Source: Nissolia schottii (lineage: Eukaryota > Streptophyta > Magnoliopsida > Fabales > Fabaceae). Taken from it: 64,000 bases of DNA. The notes under the pieces were generated by a model that had not been told where the DNA came from, did not search any database, and worked only from the letters and a program-made list of their open reading frames with translations. Below, one piece after another: positions 36,601 to 48,626 of this stretch. The position numbers and the translations under genes are program-made. Within the stretch, counting starts at the first letter, position 1. Each line of letters begins with the position of its first letter. Where the stretch lies: assembly GCA_003254905.1 (NCBI GenBank), contig QANU01001671.1, forward strand, positions 1-64,000. Reading direction: 5' to 3'.

Positions 36601-37938
36601 TTCGCGTAACTCATCTATGCTTACGGAAGCCGATGTTATGCCTCTACGACGAGCTAATGCATCAAATAACTCTCCGGCAAACTCCCTGGACTCATTCATA
36701 CCTAGTTGTCATTTCAAACCAAAATCCACCATCAACATTAGTTTCAGTGAAGTCTTTCATAATCACATTTGAAGAACTATAGCATAAGCTATATTTAATT
36801 TGTGTTACAATATCTTTTAGTTTTAGGTCACTAAAAGCAGAAAAAAAGTATGCACAAACTTTGTTGATCACTCGCTACTTTTTTCTTTTTTTACTTTGTG
36901 ATGGGACAAAAAGTAATGCTTAATATTTTTTATTTAATTTTGGTTCACTTTAACTAAAAAAAAAACTTGTATACACGTCGGCATTATCCTAAAACTGTAT
37001 CATATAATATATTCTTAATGACATAAAAATTAAATTTTCCTCTTAGCATGTTTATTACTGGATTTGCACTAAAAAAATTTGTTATTGGATGAAATTTTAA
37101 TAAGACTCATACTTTATTTAAATCTTCTCTAAAGATAAATAAATTGTAAGTAAACGCAATATCTCACAAAGAATAAATACAAATAAAACAATTTCATATT
37201 ATAAGAGTTTGACTAACTAATTACCATATGGTTTAAAGGATCAAAAGTAGTAGTAAAAGCCTAGAAACTCATTTTTTTATTCGTCAAAATATTTTTATTT
37301 TGATTCATTAACATTTCAGTTCATATATTAATAAAAAAATCAATTTGATAAATAATCTACAAGAATTTTTGTAATATCAAGAAGGAACATAGATACATAC
37401 CTATGCATTGGCTGAAGCGCGTTTTGGGGAGCTTTCCCTCAACGGCCAACTCATCGAATCGCTTCTCAACGTGAGCCCAACCTTCGGTCCCAACGTTCTT
37501 GGTCATGAACTTGAGCCCCTTGAGGGCACGTGCGGCTCCGGACTTGGTCCTGTCCACCTTATCGAACTTCTGCGAAGACGTCATCCTTTTGAGCTCCTGC
37601 GACACCTGCCTGAGCCGGACGGACAGCGACGACGGCCGCTTCTCGAGGCGGCTGGCGAGCAGCGCCGTCTCCGGGTCCCCTCCCCGGATGTTCTGGACGG
37701 ACACCGTGTCGTCCCGGACGTCCAGCGTGATCTCCACGTAGTCCTCCTCGTCGGCGAACCTCGCGCTCTTCTTGCTGCTGCTGTTCCTCTTGTGGTTGGA
37801 AACTAGGGGCCCGCTCAGAGGCCCGCTTAGGGGCCCGCTGAGCTGCCCGCTGAAGCCCACGCGGGTCCCACGGCTCCCCGTGCTCTCCGTCTCCGACCAT
37901 GCCTCCTGCTGTTGCTGTTGGTTCTCTTGAATCTCCAT
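30665..37938 (-). CDS. RBOH: respiratory burst oxidase homolog (NADPH oxidase)
   Basis: Twelve exons encode 897 aa: 37401-37938, 36542-36701, 34764-34812, 34519-34632, 33535-33963, 32735-33124, 32505-32600, 32261-32376, 32024-32126, 31829-31902, 31212-31726, 30665-30774. All introns are GT-AG and the frame is unbroken. This plasma-membrane enzyme moves electrons from NADPH to oxygen, making apoplastic superoxide. Visible parts: basic cytosolic N-terminus with SGPL repeats (residues about 32-48); EF-hand loop [12 protein letters not shown] (235-246) and a second, less regular one near 279; six-helix ferric-reductase core with haem histidines in HAISH (443-447) and WYSHHLF; FAD site HPFSIT (632-637); NADPH motifs [14 protein letters not shown] (717-724) and CGAH (866-869); C-terminal HKENF. 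The ATG at 37936-37938 gives the MEIQEN start I recall for plant RBOHs. Closest to RBOHB/D-type by memory; the exact orthologue is not certain. Confidence 0.96.
35208..35669. mobile_element. truncated copy of the hAT element, inside RBOH intron 2
   Basis: Starts with the same tip (TAGGGGTGAGAATAGGTCA) as the element at 11732 and shares its inverted arms with the GAGTCCTAGGACTC block and TAAAAAGAAAAATTAAATAATAAAATT stretch (given here only as a region, 35380-35600). The arm ends at about 35669 without the CCCTA tip, and the centre is much shorter than in the 1090-bp copy. It sits between RBOH exons 2 and 3 and is presumably spliced out. Confidence 0.75.
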
Positions 37939-38163
37939 CACCGCCAAAACTGTCACTCCTTATATTATTACGATCAAGAGAAAAATGAAAAAACTATGGT
38001 ATGTATTAGCTAGGGAGATCGAATATTGACGGTTATGTACTGATGGTTTTTATAAACAAATTAGCATGGGGTTAAGTTGTAGCTAGGGGAAGTGGAAGTA
38101 GTAGTAGTTGAGAAATTGAGGAGAGAAAAAATGAAACGGTGGGGGAAATAGGAAGTAATGTTT

Positions 38164-38184
38164 TGAATATATATATTTATACAT
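38164..38184 (-). promoter_or_regulatory. probable TATA region of RBOH
   Basis: On the minus strand TATAAATATATATA lies about 230 bases upstream of the RBOH start codon, followed by a purine/pyrimidine-mixed leader. This is the best TATA candidate in the first 500 bases upstream. The transcription start was not determined. Confidence 0.5.
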
Positions 38185-38719
38185 AAGGTGATTGGGAGTG
38201 GGTGCGTTGAGGGAGTGTGTAAATTGAGGGAGGGGACAAGTCAAAAATGGGGGTGACTATATTTTCAAGGGGCGCATGTGGATGCAGGCGTGGTTTTGGG
38301 TTATTGGCGCGTTCGTTGACGTAGACGCAGCAAAAGCAGAGTTGTTGGGGTGGTGGGATATTCAAAGGGCTTCTAGTATCGTGTTCAAACGACATGTACA
38401 GCAGCATAAAGGAGGGGAATCACTACGAGATAATTTCTTGCGCAATGAAGATGCCAAGAAGTTGCCTTTCCCTCTCATTCACAAACAAACAAAAAAATGA
38501 GACGGGATCGCACTTTTATTGTTATTTTTTAAATGGAAGTTGTTTCCATCCAAAACTTGAAGTCCGTTTTTTTAATTGTTTATGTGCTTAATCTTATGCA
38601 TTATGACGACGAACTACAGTGGCTTTTTCGGGTTCTTCTAATTATGATCGGGTTAAACAGATTTATGTAAATCCAATCCGATAAAAAAAAAACATATTGG
38701 ACATAAATTTAGAACCAAA
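38185..38719. other. RBOH upstream region
   Basis: Presumed promoter DNA of RBOH. Open frames on both strands here (38177-38407 and 38276-38500) are short and lack family features. No confident regulatory motif named. Confidence 0.4.
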
Positions 38720-38921
38720 AAGTCTATGTGTACAATAAAATGGGTGTCAGTGTACAACTAACATACTATTATACGTAAAAATAATCATAATTAGTGGACA
38801 AATGAGAAAATTTTATTTTATTAGTAATGTGTCATTATTTTATTCATAGTGGATCAATGTACATTTAAGACAATAATAACTATTAATATAATATTTAGTG
38901 TACACATAACACAAATTATTT
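38720..38921. mobile_element. MITE (copy B) related to 16344-16527
   Basis: Flanked by the direct repeat AGAACCAAA (38711-38719 and 38922-38930); identity extends to 13 bases (TTTAGAACCAAAA). Ends are CTATGTGTACA and GTGTACACATAAC. Internal sequence (GTGTCAGTGTACAACTAAC and following) is clearly homologous to copy A. Confidence 0.75.
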
Positions 38922-39126
38922 AGAACCAAAACCTGATCAAATTCTAAGTTTTAGGTTGGACCATATTATCCAGTGTGGTCATTAACATCCGTAATTATTA
39001 CTACAATAATAACACCTTGTAATTATACGAGAGTTCATGCATGCTTGATACGATAGTGATGATCAATCATATGATATATTGTGATGATGGTGGGATGATA
39101 TAAAATAGTACGATTCATTTATTTAA

Positions 39127-39264
39127 GAGTATTGTTATTTGACAAAATTTTGTCATATTAAATAAGATAGTTGAATAAATAAATAGAGTAAAAGCCACTT
39201 ATTAATTTAATAGTTAAAAATAATTTCACATCATTCTAATAAAAATTCTGACAACAATATTTTC
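39127..39264. mobile_element. MITE, 138 bp, 8-bp TSD
   Basis: GAGTATTGTTATTTGACA at the left faces its inverse (CAACAATATTTTC) at the right; TTATTTAA flanks both sides (39119-39126 and 39265-39272). The tip is similar to those at 30209 and about 29069, suggesting one family. Confidence 0.6.
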
Positions 39265-39272
39265 TTATTTAA

Positions 39273-40902
39273 AAGTTAATAATAATGTCATTGTCACGTG
39301 ATTCTCACAAAATTTATAGTGGTCTAGTTTTTTTCATTTTAGTGGTAGTGGTCTAGTATTTTCCTTTAAGTGATATGGTATGCTTCAATTGATTTAATAT
39401 TAAAAATACTAAATATTTTAGCAACTTAGTTTCAAATATTTGGTTTTATTTTACTACGACCCTGAGATTATCTTTACATTGTTATATTATTAGGTGTTGT
39501 TATTTAAAATATGTTAAAATTTTAAATTGTTAATAATTATCATTATAATTAAATTATTCTAATAGAGCTTAAACTTGATCAATAATTCATGTAAACTTTT
39601 TTTTATGATATCAATTGATAATGCATAGAAACAAAAATTTTAACAAAATATAATTAAGTTTTTAAAATAATCCTACACACCCATTATATCAACATCAGAC
39701 TACTTAACTTCCCCTTTCATGTACCAACACAAAGTTTGTCAAATGACACACAAACACATTCCTTTTTAAAAGGGTTTTGGATTCGAGCTTCATGGCGGGC
39801 AAAACTTGTTTCGAGAGGAAAAATTATACTTGAACCGAGTTAGCTGATCTCTCTAATAATAGAGTTCGAATACTAACACAACACAAATAACAAAAATTCA
39901 CCTTTCATATAAATAATAGACAAAGATTCATTTTTTTATGTATTGTTAATTTTTTAGACATTATTATATCTAATCTTATATCTATGGCTAATGAAATCAT
40001 TAAAAAACGGTTAGCTATTACATTTATATTTAATAATTCATCAACAATACGTCATTAAGCAAACTTCACATGCATTCCAATATAACTTCATTACTTTAAT
40101 TGTGTAAGTTTGACTGATGACGAATTTTATTAATCATCGTATATCTCTTAAACTGAACGAAAACAACAAAAACGTGAATATTCTTCTTCTTTTTATTTAC
40201 TTTTTTTGGTGGTAAAAACGTGAATATTCAATCGTCTGTTTTTTTTTTTAAAAAAAAATTCTAGGTCAGCAGTTCCAAAATTATTAGTTTATTTAGTCTC
40301 CTTAATTGATCTATCCATGATGATTTGAAAATTACCATATTATGTTTCTGTCGCTGTGTTGTGACGTTTCTGATTCTGAACGATTCATGAATGACGAAAG
40401 ATATCATTTTTAGTTTATTAAGTTCGATCATTGAAAATAAAACAACTAAGGGGAATAAAATAAAAGGTCGATTCAATCGCTATGACCGGAAAGAATATTA
40501 TTTCTTTTTCTAGTAATAGCACAGACTAATCGTATTTATGTGCCATTCACTTTCTAGTAACATCTTAGGTTTATGTTATTGTTACTTATCACTTTTATTA
40601 CAAATTTTATGAAATGTCCGGTGTGTCATATATATAGTAAATAAACTTTAATAAGACTTATTTTTCCTTAACTTTATTTATTTAACTATTATTAGTAGAT
40701 TTTTATTTTTTTATAAAATGAAATTTTGCATTTCAATAGACTATTTGAGAAGTATTTTAAATTGTCAAACTCACTTTGTTTTTCATTATGAGATATAGCT
40801 CAGCCTGAAATGTATTTTTGTGTGTTATCCTTATTTATTAGCTCAGAGTCTCTCATTCTCTTCTCAACTACTATGTTTTTGCTCTCAAAATAATATTATG
40901 TC

Positions 40903-40957
<55 letters not shown>

Positions 40958-43900
40958 CAAATATAATTTTATTTTATCTTATGTAAACAAAAAATATATC
41001 AAATACAAATAAATTCTTTTAATTTCAACTTCTCTACGAATAAGTGATTATTTTAATTTAATTATCCCAAAATTAATTCCTCTAAACATAAAATGAGACG
41101 ACCCATAAGGGTAATAATTGAAACTGAGGACTTAATAACAGATAAAAATATTATGTAGTGGTTAATGAGAACTTTCCTCTAAGGTTCCACATTGATTAGT
41201 TTTTTTATTAATACAATAAGAACTTTTGTGGTCTGTGCATGGATAACGATTCGAAGTCAAAGGTTTCAACCATATAGCAAGTTGTATGTAGAAATTATAC
41301 ATAAATGCTCGGGCTTAGTAGATTAATTAACAGTTCAAACAATAAATTACTAGATTACATGGATAATTCTAAGAGGAAAAAGTTGTTTGATAAAATACAC
41401 CAATTGGCTTTGCCTCCAACTAATATTTTTGACGAAGATTTTGATTAGTTAGTAGCTAGTCGCAGGTATACTATTACGCTCAATCACGTGTGGCGTCAAC
41501 ATTGAGAAAACATTTTTTTTAAAGTGACCATCTTATTTTATCTTAGAAGATAAAATAAAAGGTTTTATTCTTAGAATAATAATAATAATAATGATAAAAT
41601 AAAAATTTTAGTCTTACATTAATAGTAATAATGAGTCTCACTTTTTACTTTATAAATTTATATATTTTAAGTATATTTAAAACACTTATTAAAAAAATAT
41701 AAATAATAAATTTATATTAAAAAGATAAAATTTATATTTTTTTAATGATAATAAATTTATTAACCCAAAATTTTTTATTTCAACTTCTTAAACAAAACTC
41801 TAATGTTATAGTTAGAATTAATCTTCTCATCTTCTGCTCTATAATAAGATCATAATTAGAGAATCCTAATTCTAAATGTTCCACCGTATCCGTTGACCGA
41901 GAATGAGAAAAAGTCAGGTATTGCTTTGACTTTTCTGTCCGTGTAACTGTGTGTGGGGTAAAGAGTTTCTTAATTTTGGGAATTTCCTTCCATCATGCAC
42001 AACAATGGCCAGCCTATGGAATTTTTGTAGCTGGAACTTTCCTCCTGTGATTCTTTATTTTAATTTTAATAAAGTGGAAGGTAGATATTTCAAACATTAT
42101 TATTTTTGTGATAGAAGTTTTATATCATTCAGTTAGAGTATTTTTTTTCTAGGAAGATACTCAATCTAGATTAAGCTTAACTTATATATTAAAAAGCGTT
42201 AGAAGTAATTTCCCACAAATATAATACATTTCTTTCTTCTTAGTGTGAATCCATAGGTTGTCTCCCGAACGCTCATGGAGTGGGACAAGCATGGATCAGG
42301 GTCGTTTTTGTATGAAGATGTATTGTTTGTATTTATTTATACGTAGAATATCATGTTAACATACCTATTTAATATTGGATGATATTTTAATAGTGTATAT
42401 ATATTAAAAATATCTTATTTAATAATATATATATATNTTCTACACACAAATGAATGTGCTTTTTTTATTTTATTTTGGGGGACAACTCAACTTAAAATCT
42501 GTAAAATTAATCTTACATGAAATTGATTTTGAAAATTTGATTGCAGTTGACTCTTTTATTTACTACTTAAAAGGACATAAATATATAATTATTTGATTGG
42601 ATAATAGTATAAAAAAAATTATATTGACATTGTATAACAATTAAACTCTTATCTTTTATAATGACAACATATTAACATTAATTATTGCTTTAAGTATGAA
42701 AACATGCATACTTATTCATTATTATTTCAGATTTAATATAACAACTTGTGTACTAAATAATGGAGTATATAATTTATTGATAATATCAACGAAAAATAAT
42801 TAAATAAGAAAATATATGTATAAAATATAAATATTTACATTTTTAAATTGCAAAGGAAAATAAATAAATAAAATATAAAAATAAGAAAAAAAAACGTTAA
42901 AGCCCCTTTCAATAAATTTTCAATTCACATAAAAACAAGACATAGTTGCATGCATGAATTCAAATAAAGATTTAAGGAAAGACTTCGTTAAAGAAAGCGA
43001 CCAATGAAAATTAAGATGCTTCATAGGTGCTTCTACAAGTTCTTTTAAGGTGGTTAGTTTGAGGGTCTCCCACCGCGTATACAAATTAAAGCACACAAAT
43101 ATGGAATTAGGGTAAGAAGATAATTAAGATGACAAATGGCCAAATGGGCGAAAGATGAGTCGAACGTAATTGGGCTGATGGATGGGGTTCCTATCAATTT
43201 GACCGGCAATGTCTAAATACAAGGGAAGACAAGAGACATATGTAGTGCGCATCACAAGAAGAGTAACAAAATTTTGCCACGATGTGTTTATGATTCTTGA
43301 ATCATATAGCTAGGTCTAATTAGTAAAGGGACAAAGAATTAGCTAGGTTTCCACTTTCACTTACTTATCATAGAGGGAAAGTTTTAGATTGTAGGGATAA
43401 TGTCGGAGAGAATTCCCGAAAATGGACGGAAATGTACGTGGAAGCTTGCAGCTATGTGGTATAACATTTTCAGTTTAACATTACCAACCAAAAATTTATC
43501 TCTGCTAGTAATGCATAACAGATAAGAATCCTAATAGAGACAACAAAGTAGTAGGGGCGGCGCAAAAAGTCCGCGTTTTAAAAGGGTCAAAAACAAAACG
43601 AAGTTGTGCATCTATATGGAACGATTCATACGTGTCAGTATGTTAGAGGACATATAGTATCAATTCATTTTGCAATTAATATTGTTTTCGTATCATGCGT
43701 CATATATACGTGCTCGCTTGCTAAAGTGCGACGAGTGACCCTCCTTTTCGTGCACTATATATGCGTGTTGGTTTGTTACAACAAACAAAGTGTTTGGCCT
43801 AATCGTTGAGGCCTACGGTCGCAATTCTAGTGTAGCAGTTTAACAGGTGATTGAATTGTACGTAAGAAAGAATAATCGGGTAAAAGATATGATCGTTGTT

Positions 43901-44955
43901 CACATGCATTTCAATTGAATTTGCAGATCGGTATGTTTTGGGATGAGTTGGGTTATTTGAACAACTCAAAACAACAATTAACAATTATAAACTTTACATT
44001 TTTATGAGTGTTATTATTAGTTGTCACTGGTCTTAAAATATTCAAATACCATTTTGCAAGTTTCAAAACATTAATTTTGCCGAAGTAAATGTTGTCCTTG
44101 TTGGTGAATATATAAGTTAAGTAGTGGCAGAAGCTTACATAAAATTGGGGGACCCAAAAACTAGAACATAAATGTTTTGCATACTAATTTTAAGTTCATA
44201 ACATAATTGTAATAATCGTATATAAGAAAATAAACAATAGGTGAACTTTGACCATGATTATTGCATAGCATCGGCATGCTAGACCCTAAAATATGTCATA
44301 TATTTGTAGTATTTAATGCTTTTGTTTATTACATAAAAAATGGCGCAAAACAAGAATAACACCAACGAATTAACATGGAATCAAACAATACTTATTGGAA
44401 AAAAATTAAGGGGAAAATTTATTGATGAAGAAAAATATACTAATTATAAAGATCAATCAATGATGAAGAACAATATAGTAACTATTTTTAAAGGGACAAT
44501 CACTGATAAAGAACAATATTTTAATTATAAATTAATTACACTCTTAAAAATAATTCTCCTATACTAATTTGTAAGTAAAGAAAATTAAATAATTAGGCGG
44601 TTACCCACTCTAGAGTCTAAACATCCGGCCATGTAAAGCATGTGGTACAATACGAAGCAAGCCGTAGAGGAAGTTGCAACGTGTTACATCTAAAGGAACA
44701 AAAAAATGACTCTAAGTACATAGGACAAATAATCATAGTGATCAATATAAAACATAAAGATTAAAGAAATTGAGAAAATAAGTAAACACGTGGTTTGTGG
44801 AGTGTGTGGAATGACCGTTAGGGACAACATGTGTTATAGTCTTTGTTACTTAAAGGAGGAGTAAAATTTATATAAGAGAGTGAAAAATTAGAGTATTATA
44901 TAAAAGTAACGTGAGTGAGAAAAAAGTAAGTGAAACATGTTAAAGAAGTTTTAAA
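39273..44955. other. long AT-rich intergenic stretch
   Basis: No gene is recognised over 5.7 kb. It holds a perfect 12-bp hairpin near 41533-41558 (TTATTTTATCTT / AAGATAAAATAA) and one ambiguous base (n) at 42437 next to an (AT)n run. A 75-aa open frame at 44340-44567 is lysine- and asparagine-rich and looks like chance in AT-rich DNA. Confidence 0.5.
40903..40954. repeat. (TTA)n microsatellite, about 17 units
   Basis: An uninterrupted run of TTA units; likely polymorphic. Confidence 0.95.
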
Positions 44956-44960
44956 TTTAC

Positions 44961-45322
44961 TCACAAACTCCATGAGCAAAGCATCATGATCACCATGAAT
45001 TACACTCTCTCACTGAGTTGATTCCATCTACATCAGCTAAACCAAAAAAGAGAGACAACAGGCAAAAAAAAAACTAGGACGAAAAACTGAAAGTGATTCT
45101 GAACTAAATATTCTTGTTACTATTCACAAAACAGTACGGGAGTATTTATAGAGATGAGGGAAGGCTTGGGCGGTTGCAACCTCAACGGGCAACCCATCGC
45201 AACCCATGCTAAGCTAACAAACTTTGACAGCTAGCATAACAACATAACAAACTCCAGCTGCAGTTGCTGAGCTAAAGTAAACTAACTCTAAGCTATTTAC
45301 ATTGCTTATACATGTGGTAATA
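44961..45322 (-). repeat. 3' LTR of the copia element
   Basis: 362 bases. On the element strand it begins TATTACC and ends TTTGTGA, so the ends are not the usual TG...CA. A TATAAATAC box lies at 45142-45150. Confidence 0.9.
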
Positions 45323-45330
45323 CCCCCCTC
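45323..45330 (-). other. polypurine tract of the copia element
   Basis: GAGGGGGG on the minus strand directly before the 3' LTR, the expected site of plus-strand priming. Confidence 0.75.
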
Positions 45331-45599
45331 AAGCTGGAGTGTGGAACTTTAACATACCCAGCTTGGATCTTAAGGCATTAAACGGTCCTAGAGCCAATGG
45401 TTTAGTCATGATATCAGCAACCTGAACAGAGGTAGCAATAGGGAGCAAATGAATAATACCAGCCTAAAGTTTTTCCCGGACTAGATGACAATCTAGCTTC
45501 ATGTGTTTGGTCCGTTCATGAAACACCAGATTGCCAGCAATGTGGAGAGCAGACTGATTATCAAAAAACAAAGTCGGAGGAGGAACAACAATACCAAAA

Positions 45600-46719
45600 T
45601 CGGCAAGCAGATAAAGGATCTATTGAGCTTCACAAGTTGTGTAGGCCAAGACTCTATACTCAGCCTCGAAGGAGGATCTTGATATCACAGATTGTTTCTT
45701 GCTCTTCCAAGACACCAAGGTGGATCCAAGAAAGAAACAATAACCGGTGATGGGCCTTCATGTGTCCAAACATGACCCCAATCAGAATCAGAAAACCCTT
45801 GCAGCTGCAGTTGCGAGGCCACGGGGAAGAAAAGGCCAGTGCCTAGAGTGACCGTTAGGTAGCGAAGAACGTGTTGAGCGGCCTGAAGATGGGTAGTGGT
45901 TAGGCTAGAGAGAAACTGACTCAGCTTATTTACAGTGAAGGAAATATCAGGGTGTGTTTGAGTAAGATAAATCAATCGTCTAATAAGGCGACGATATCCA
46001 CCTGAAACAGGAAGAGGAGTGCCAGAGTCCTTTGAGAGACGAATTGTATAGTCCATGGGAGTGGATGCAAGTAGAGCCTCAGAAAAACCTATTTCAGAGA
46101 GCAGGTCCAGTGTGTACTTGAGTTGGTACAGGGCAGTGCCCTTTGAGCTACGGGCCACTTCCATGACAAAGAAGTATTTGAGAGCGCCAAGGTCTTTGAT
46201 AGTGAAATGGGCATGCAACAGATCTTTCACGACTGAATTTCAGTAATATTGTTGCCAGCTAACACCAGGTCATCGACATATACCAGAACTGCTGTGAACG
46301 AGCTCCTTTGTTTTGCAAAACAAGGAATAATCCGATTTGGATTACGTATAGCCATGATGAACCAGAACTGATGTCAATTTCTCATTCCACTTCCTGCTAG
46401 CCTGTTTCATCCCACAGAGAGATTTCTCCAACTTGCAAACAAGATGAGGAGTAGTCTGCAGGCCTGGAGATGGCACCATGTACACTTTCTCATGGAGATC
46501 GCCATGAAGGAATGCGATATTGACGTCAAGCTGATGGATGAACCAACCTTTAACAGCTGTGAGGGCTAATAACATACGAAGTGTGGTCATCTTCACAACT
46601 GAGCTAAATGTTTCTTTATAGTCAATCCCATCAGTTTGTGTGTACCCTTTTGCGATAAGTCTGGCTTTGTGGCACTCTATGGAGCCATAGAGCTTGGACT
46701 TGGGTTTTAAAAAACCCAC
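45600..46719 (-). pseudogene. copia reverse transcriptase and RNase H region, broken
   Basis: Reverse-transcriptase sequence ([26 protein letters not shown]) runs from 46719 to a TAA stop at 46342-46344. The catalytic YVDD codons are at 46269-46280 in another frame, so a frameshift lies near 46300. The C-terminal part and RNase H (KDLGALKYFF, SQFLSS, GFSDSDWG) read from 46230 to 45685, and a further stop at about 45620-45622 interrupts the AEYR segment. The region is also out of frame with the upstream integrase because of a run of T/A at about 46706-46712. Not functional. Confidence 0.9.
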
Positions 46720-48626
46720 TTGCGCCTGATTGTCTTATTCCCACTAGGCAGGGAAGTGAGTTGCCAAGTGTTATTAGCCTGCAATACTTCATGTTCAGCA
46801 GTGATAACATTTCTCCAACAAGCATGATTCATTGCCTCTTTGAAGGTATTAGGTTCAGTGACAGAGGAAATTGCTAAGGAAAAAGATTTGTGTTTAATGG
46901 ACAAATCAGAATAAGAGATAAAATGAGAAAAAGGATTCCTGGGAGAAGTTACTGCAGACTGAGAGGTAGTGGCCATATGACATGAGTAATCTTGTAAATA
47001 TGTAGGGGTCTTGGTTATTCTGTTGGATCTTCTTGGTATGAGTGCTGTTGGAGGTCTATTAGGTTGGCTTAGGTAACTAGCAAGGGGGTTAGGTGGTGAG
47101 GAATGGGAAGGAAAATTGTCCTTTATATCTTCAGAGGAGCTTCCATAGGAAGGGTGTGGATGATGTGGTTGAATTGGTGGAGAGGTAGATTGAGAGTAGG
47201 GTGGTGAGGGTAAGATGGCACTAAATTCTACAGGTTGGTTAACTAATGGTGTTGTAGATTGATAGGGGAATACATCTTCATAGAAGAGAACATTCCTTGA
47301 GAGAAATGTCTCTCTATTATGCAGATCAAACAATAAAAACCCCTTTGTGTGGCAGGAGAATCCTAGAAATACGCATTTCCAGGCCCTGCAGTCCAGTTTC
47401 CTTCTTTTTACCATTAAGGAACTAGCAAAACATAAGCAGTCAAAGGTCTTCAATGTGAACAGGTATGGTTTTTGGGAATAGAGGACTTCAAAAGGGCTCG
47501 AGTTCTTAAGGAAAAGGGTAGGTAGCCAGTTAATAAGATGGATAGCATGTGCCAAAGCATGATGCCAAAAGTGTTTAGGAATATGGGAATAAAATAACAG
47601 GACTCTCCCAACAACCAAAATATGTCGGTGTTTTCTTTCAACTACACCATTTTGTTGTGGAGTCTCAACACAACTAAGTTGATGGATTATACCATTTTGA
47701 GCATAAAATTGTTTAAGGTTGAACACGAGGCCATTATCTGATCTTATGATCTTAACTGCTGCATTGAATTGTTTTTGAACCATTATAACAAACTGCTTTA
47801 ATAGCTCTCCTGCCTCAGATTTTAATCTCTTAAAATGTATCCAAGTGTATCTTGATTTATCATCAACAATAGTTAAGAAGTATTTATGGCCAAAACTATA
47901 GGGAAAGGCCAATGGCCGCCAAATGTCTATATGTAATAGCTCAAAAGTACAATTGGATATAGCAGTGCTAAGGGAAAATGGCAATTTCTTTTGCTTGGCA
48001 TAGTGACATACTTCACAAGGTAGGGAATTGTGTTTATCTATTTTGATGTAAGAATACAACTTATTCATCATAAATAATCTATCAATTGAGGGATGGCCGA
48101 GTCTCATGTGCCACAACTTTGTGGGGTCTCTAGAGGTATGGTTAATGATTAAGGGAAGGACAGGATCAGGTTCAGGTTCACTAGGTGCTGCTGCAGAACA
48201 CATTACATATAGGCCACTAATCCTCTCAGCTGCACCAATCTTCTTCGTAGTATATTGGTCCTGTCTCTCACAGCATTTAGCATAGAAAATCAGTTTGCAA
48301 TTTAATTCAGTGGTTAATCTAGATACAGAGATCAAATTGAATTTGAAAGTTGGAAGGTATAACACTGTTGTGAGGTAAAGGTGTGGTGTGAAGTTTACAG
48401 TGCCTGAAATAGTGGCTGTCACATGAGTGCCATTAGGTAGTGTGACTTGAATAGGTTTAATGTGTTTGAAATGGTGATAAAGACTCAAGGAATTATATAC
48501 ATGATCTGTGGCTCCAGTGTCAATGATCCAGGAATTTTGGATAAAGTTTTTGACAGATAATATGTTACCTGCAGAGTTGGGAAAGGCTGTTGGTTCTGTG
48601 GCTATTTGGTTTATGGTTGAAGATGA
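46707..48626 (-). pseudogene. copia protease and integrase region (longest intact frame)
   Basis: The frame is open from just after a TAG at 48627-48629 to 46707. It holds the protease active site DTGA near 48515, the integrase H-H-C-C zinc domain (LWHMRLGHPS ... CEVCHYAK), and the D, D and E catalytic residues in HIDIW, IRSDNG and NGVVERKHRHIL. A proline/serine-rich linker follows, then the start of reverse transcriptase (WVF) where the frame breaks. Integrase inserts the cDNA copy into the genome. This part could still be translated, but in isolation. Confidence 0.9.

Noticed and set aside
37408-37806. 132-aa plus-strand frame, and other frames at 37499-37900
   Set aside because: Antisense or alternative-frame shadows of the GC-rich first RBOH exon.
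37939-37956. Upstream extension of the RBOH start by six codons
   Set aside because: The first codon would be GTG; the ATG at 37936-37938 gives the usual MEIQEN start.
39800-39890. GAGTTCGAATAC, resembling a tRNA B box
   Set aside because: No matching A box, acceptor stem or cloverleaf; no tRNA gene called anywhere in the window.
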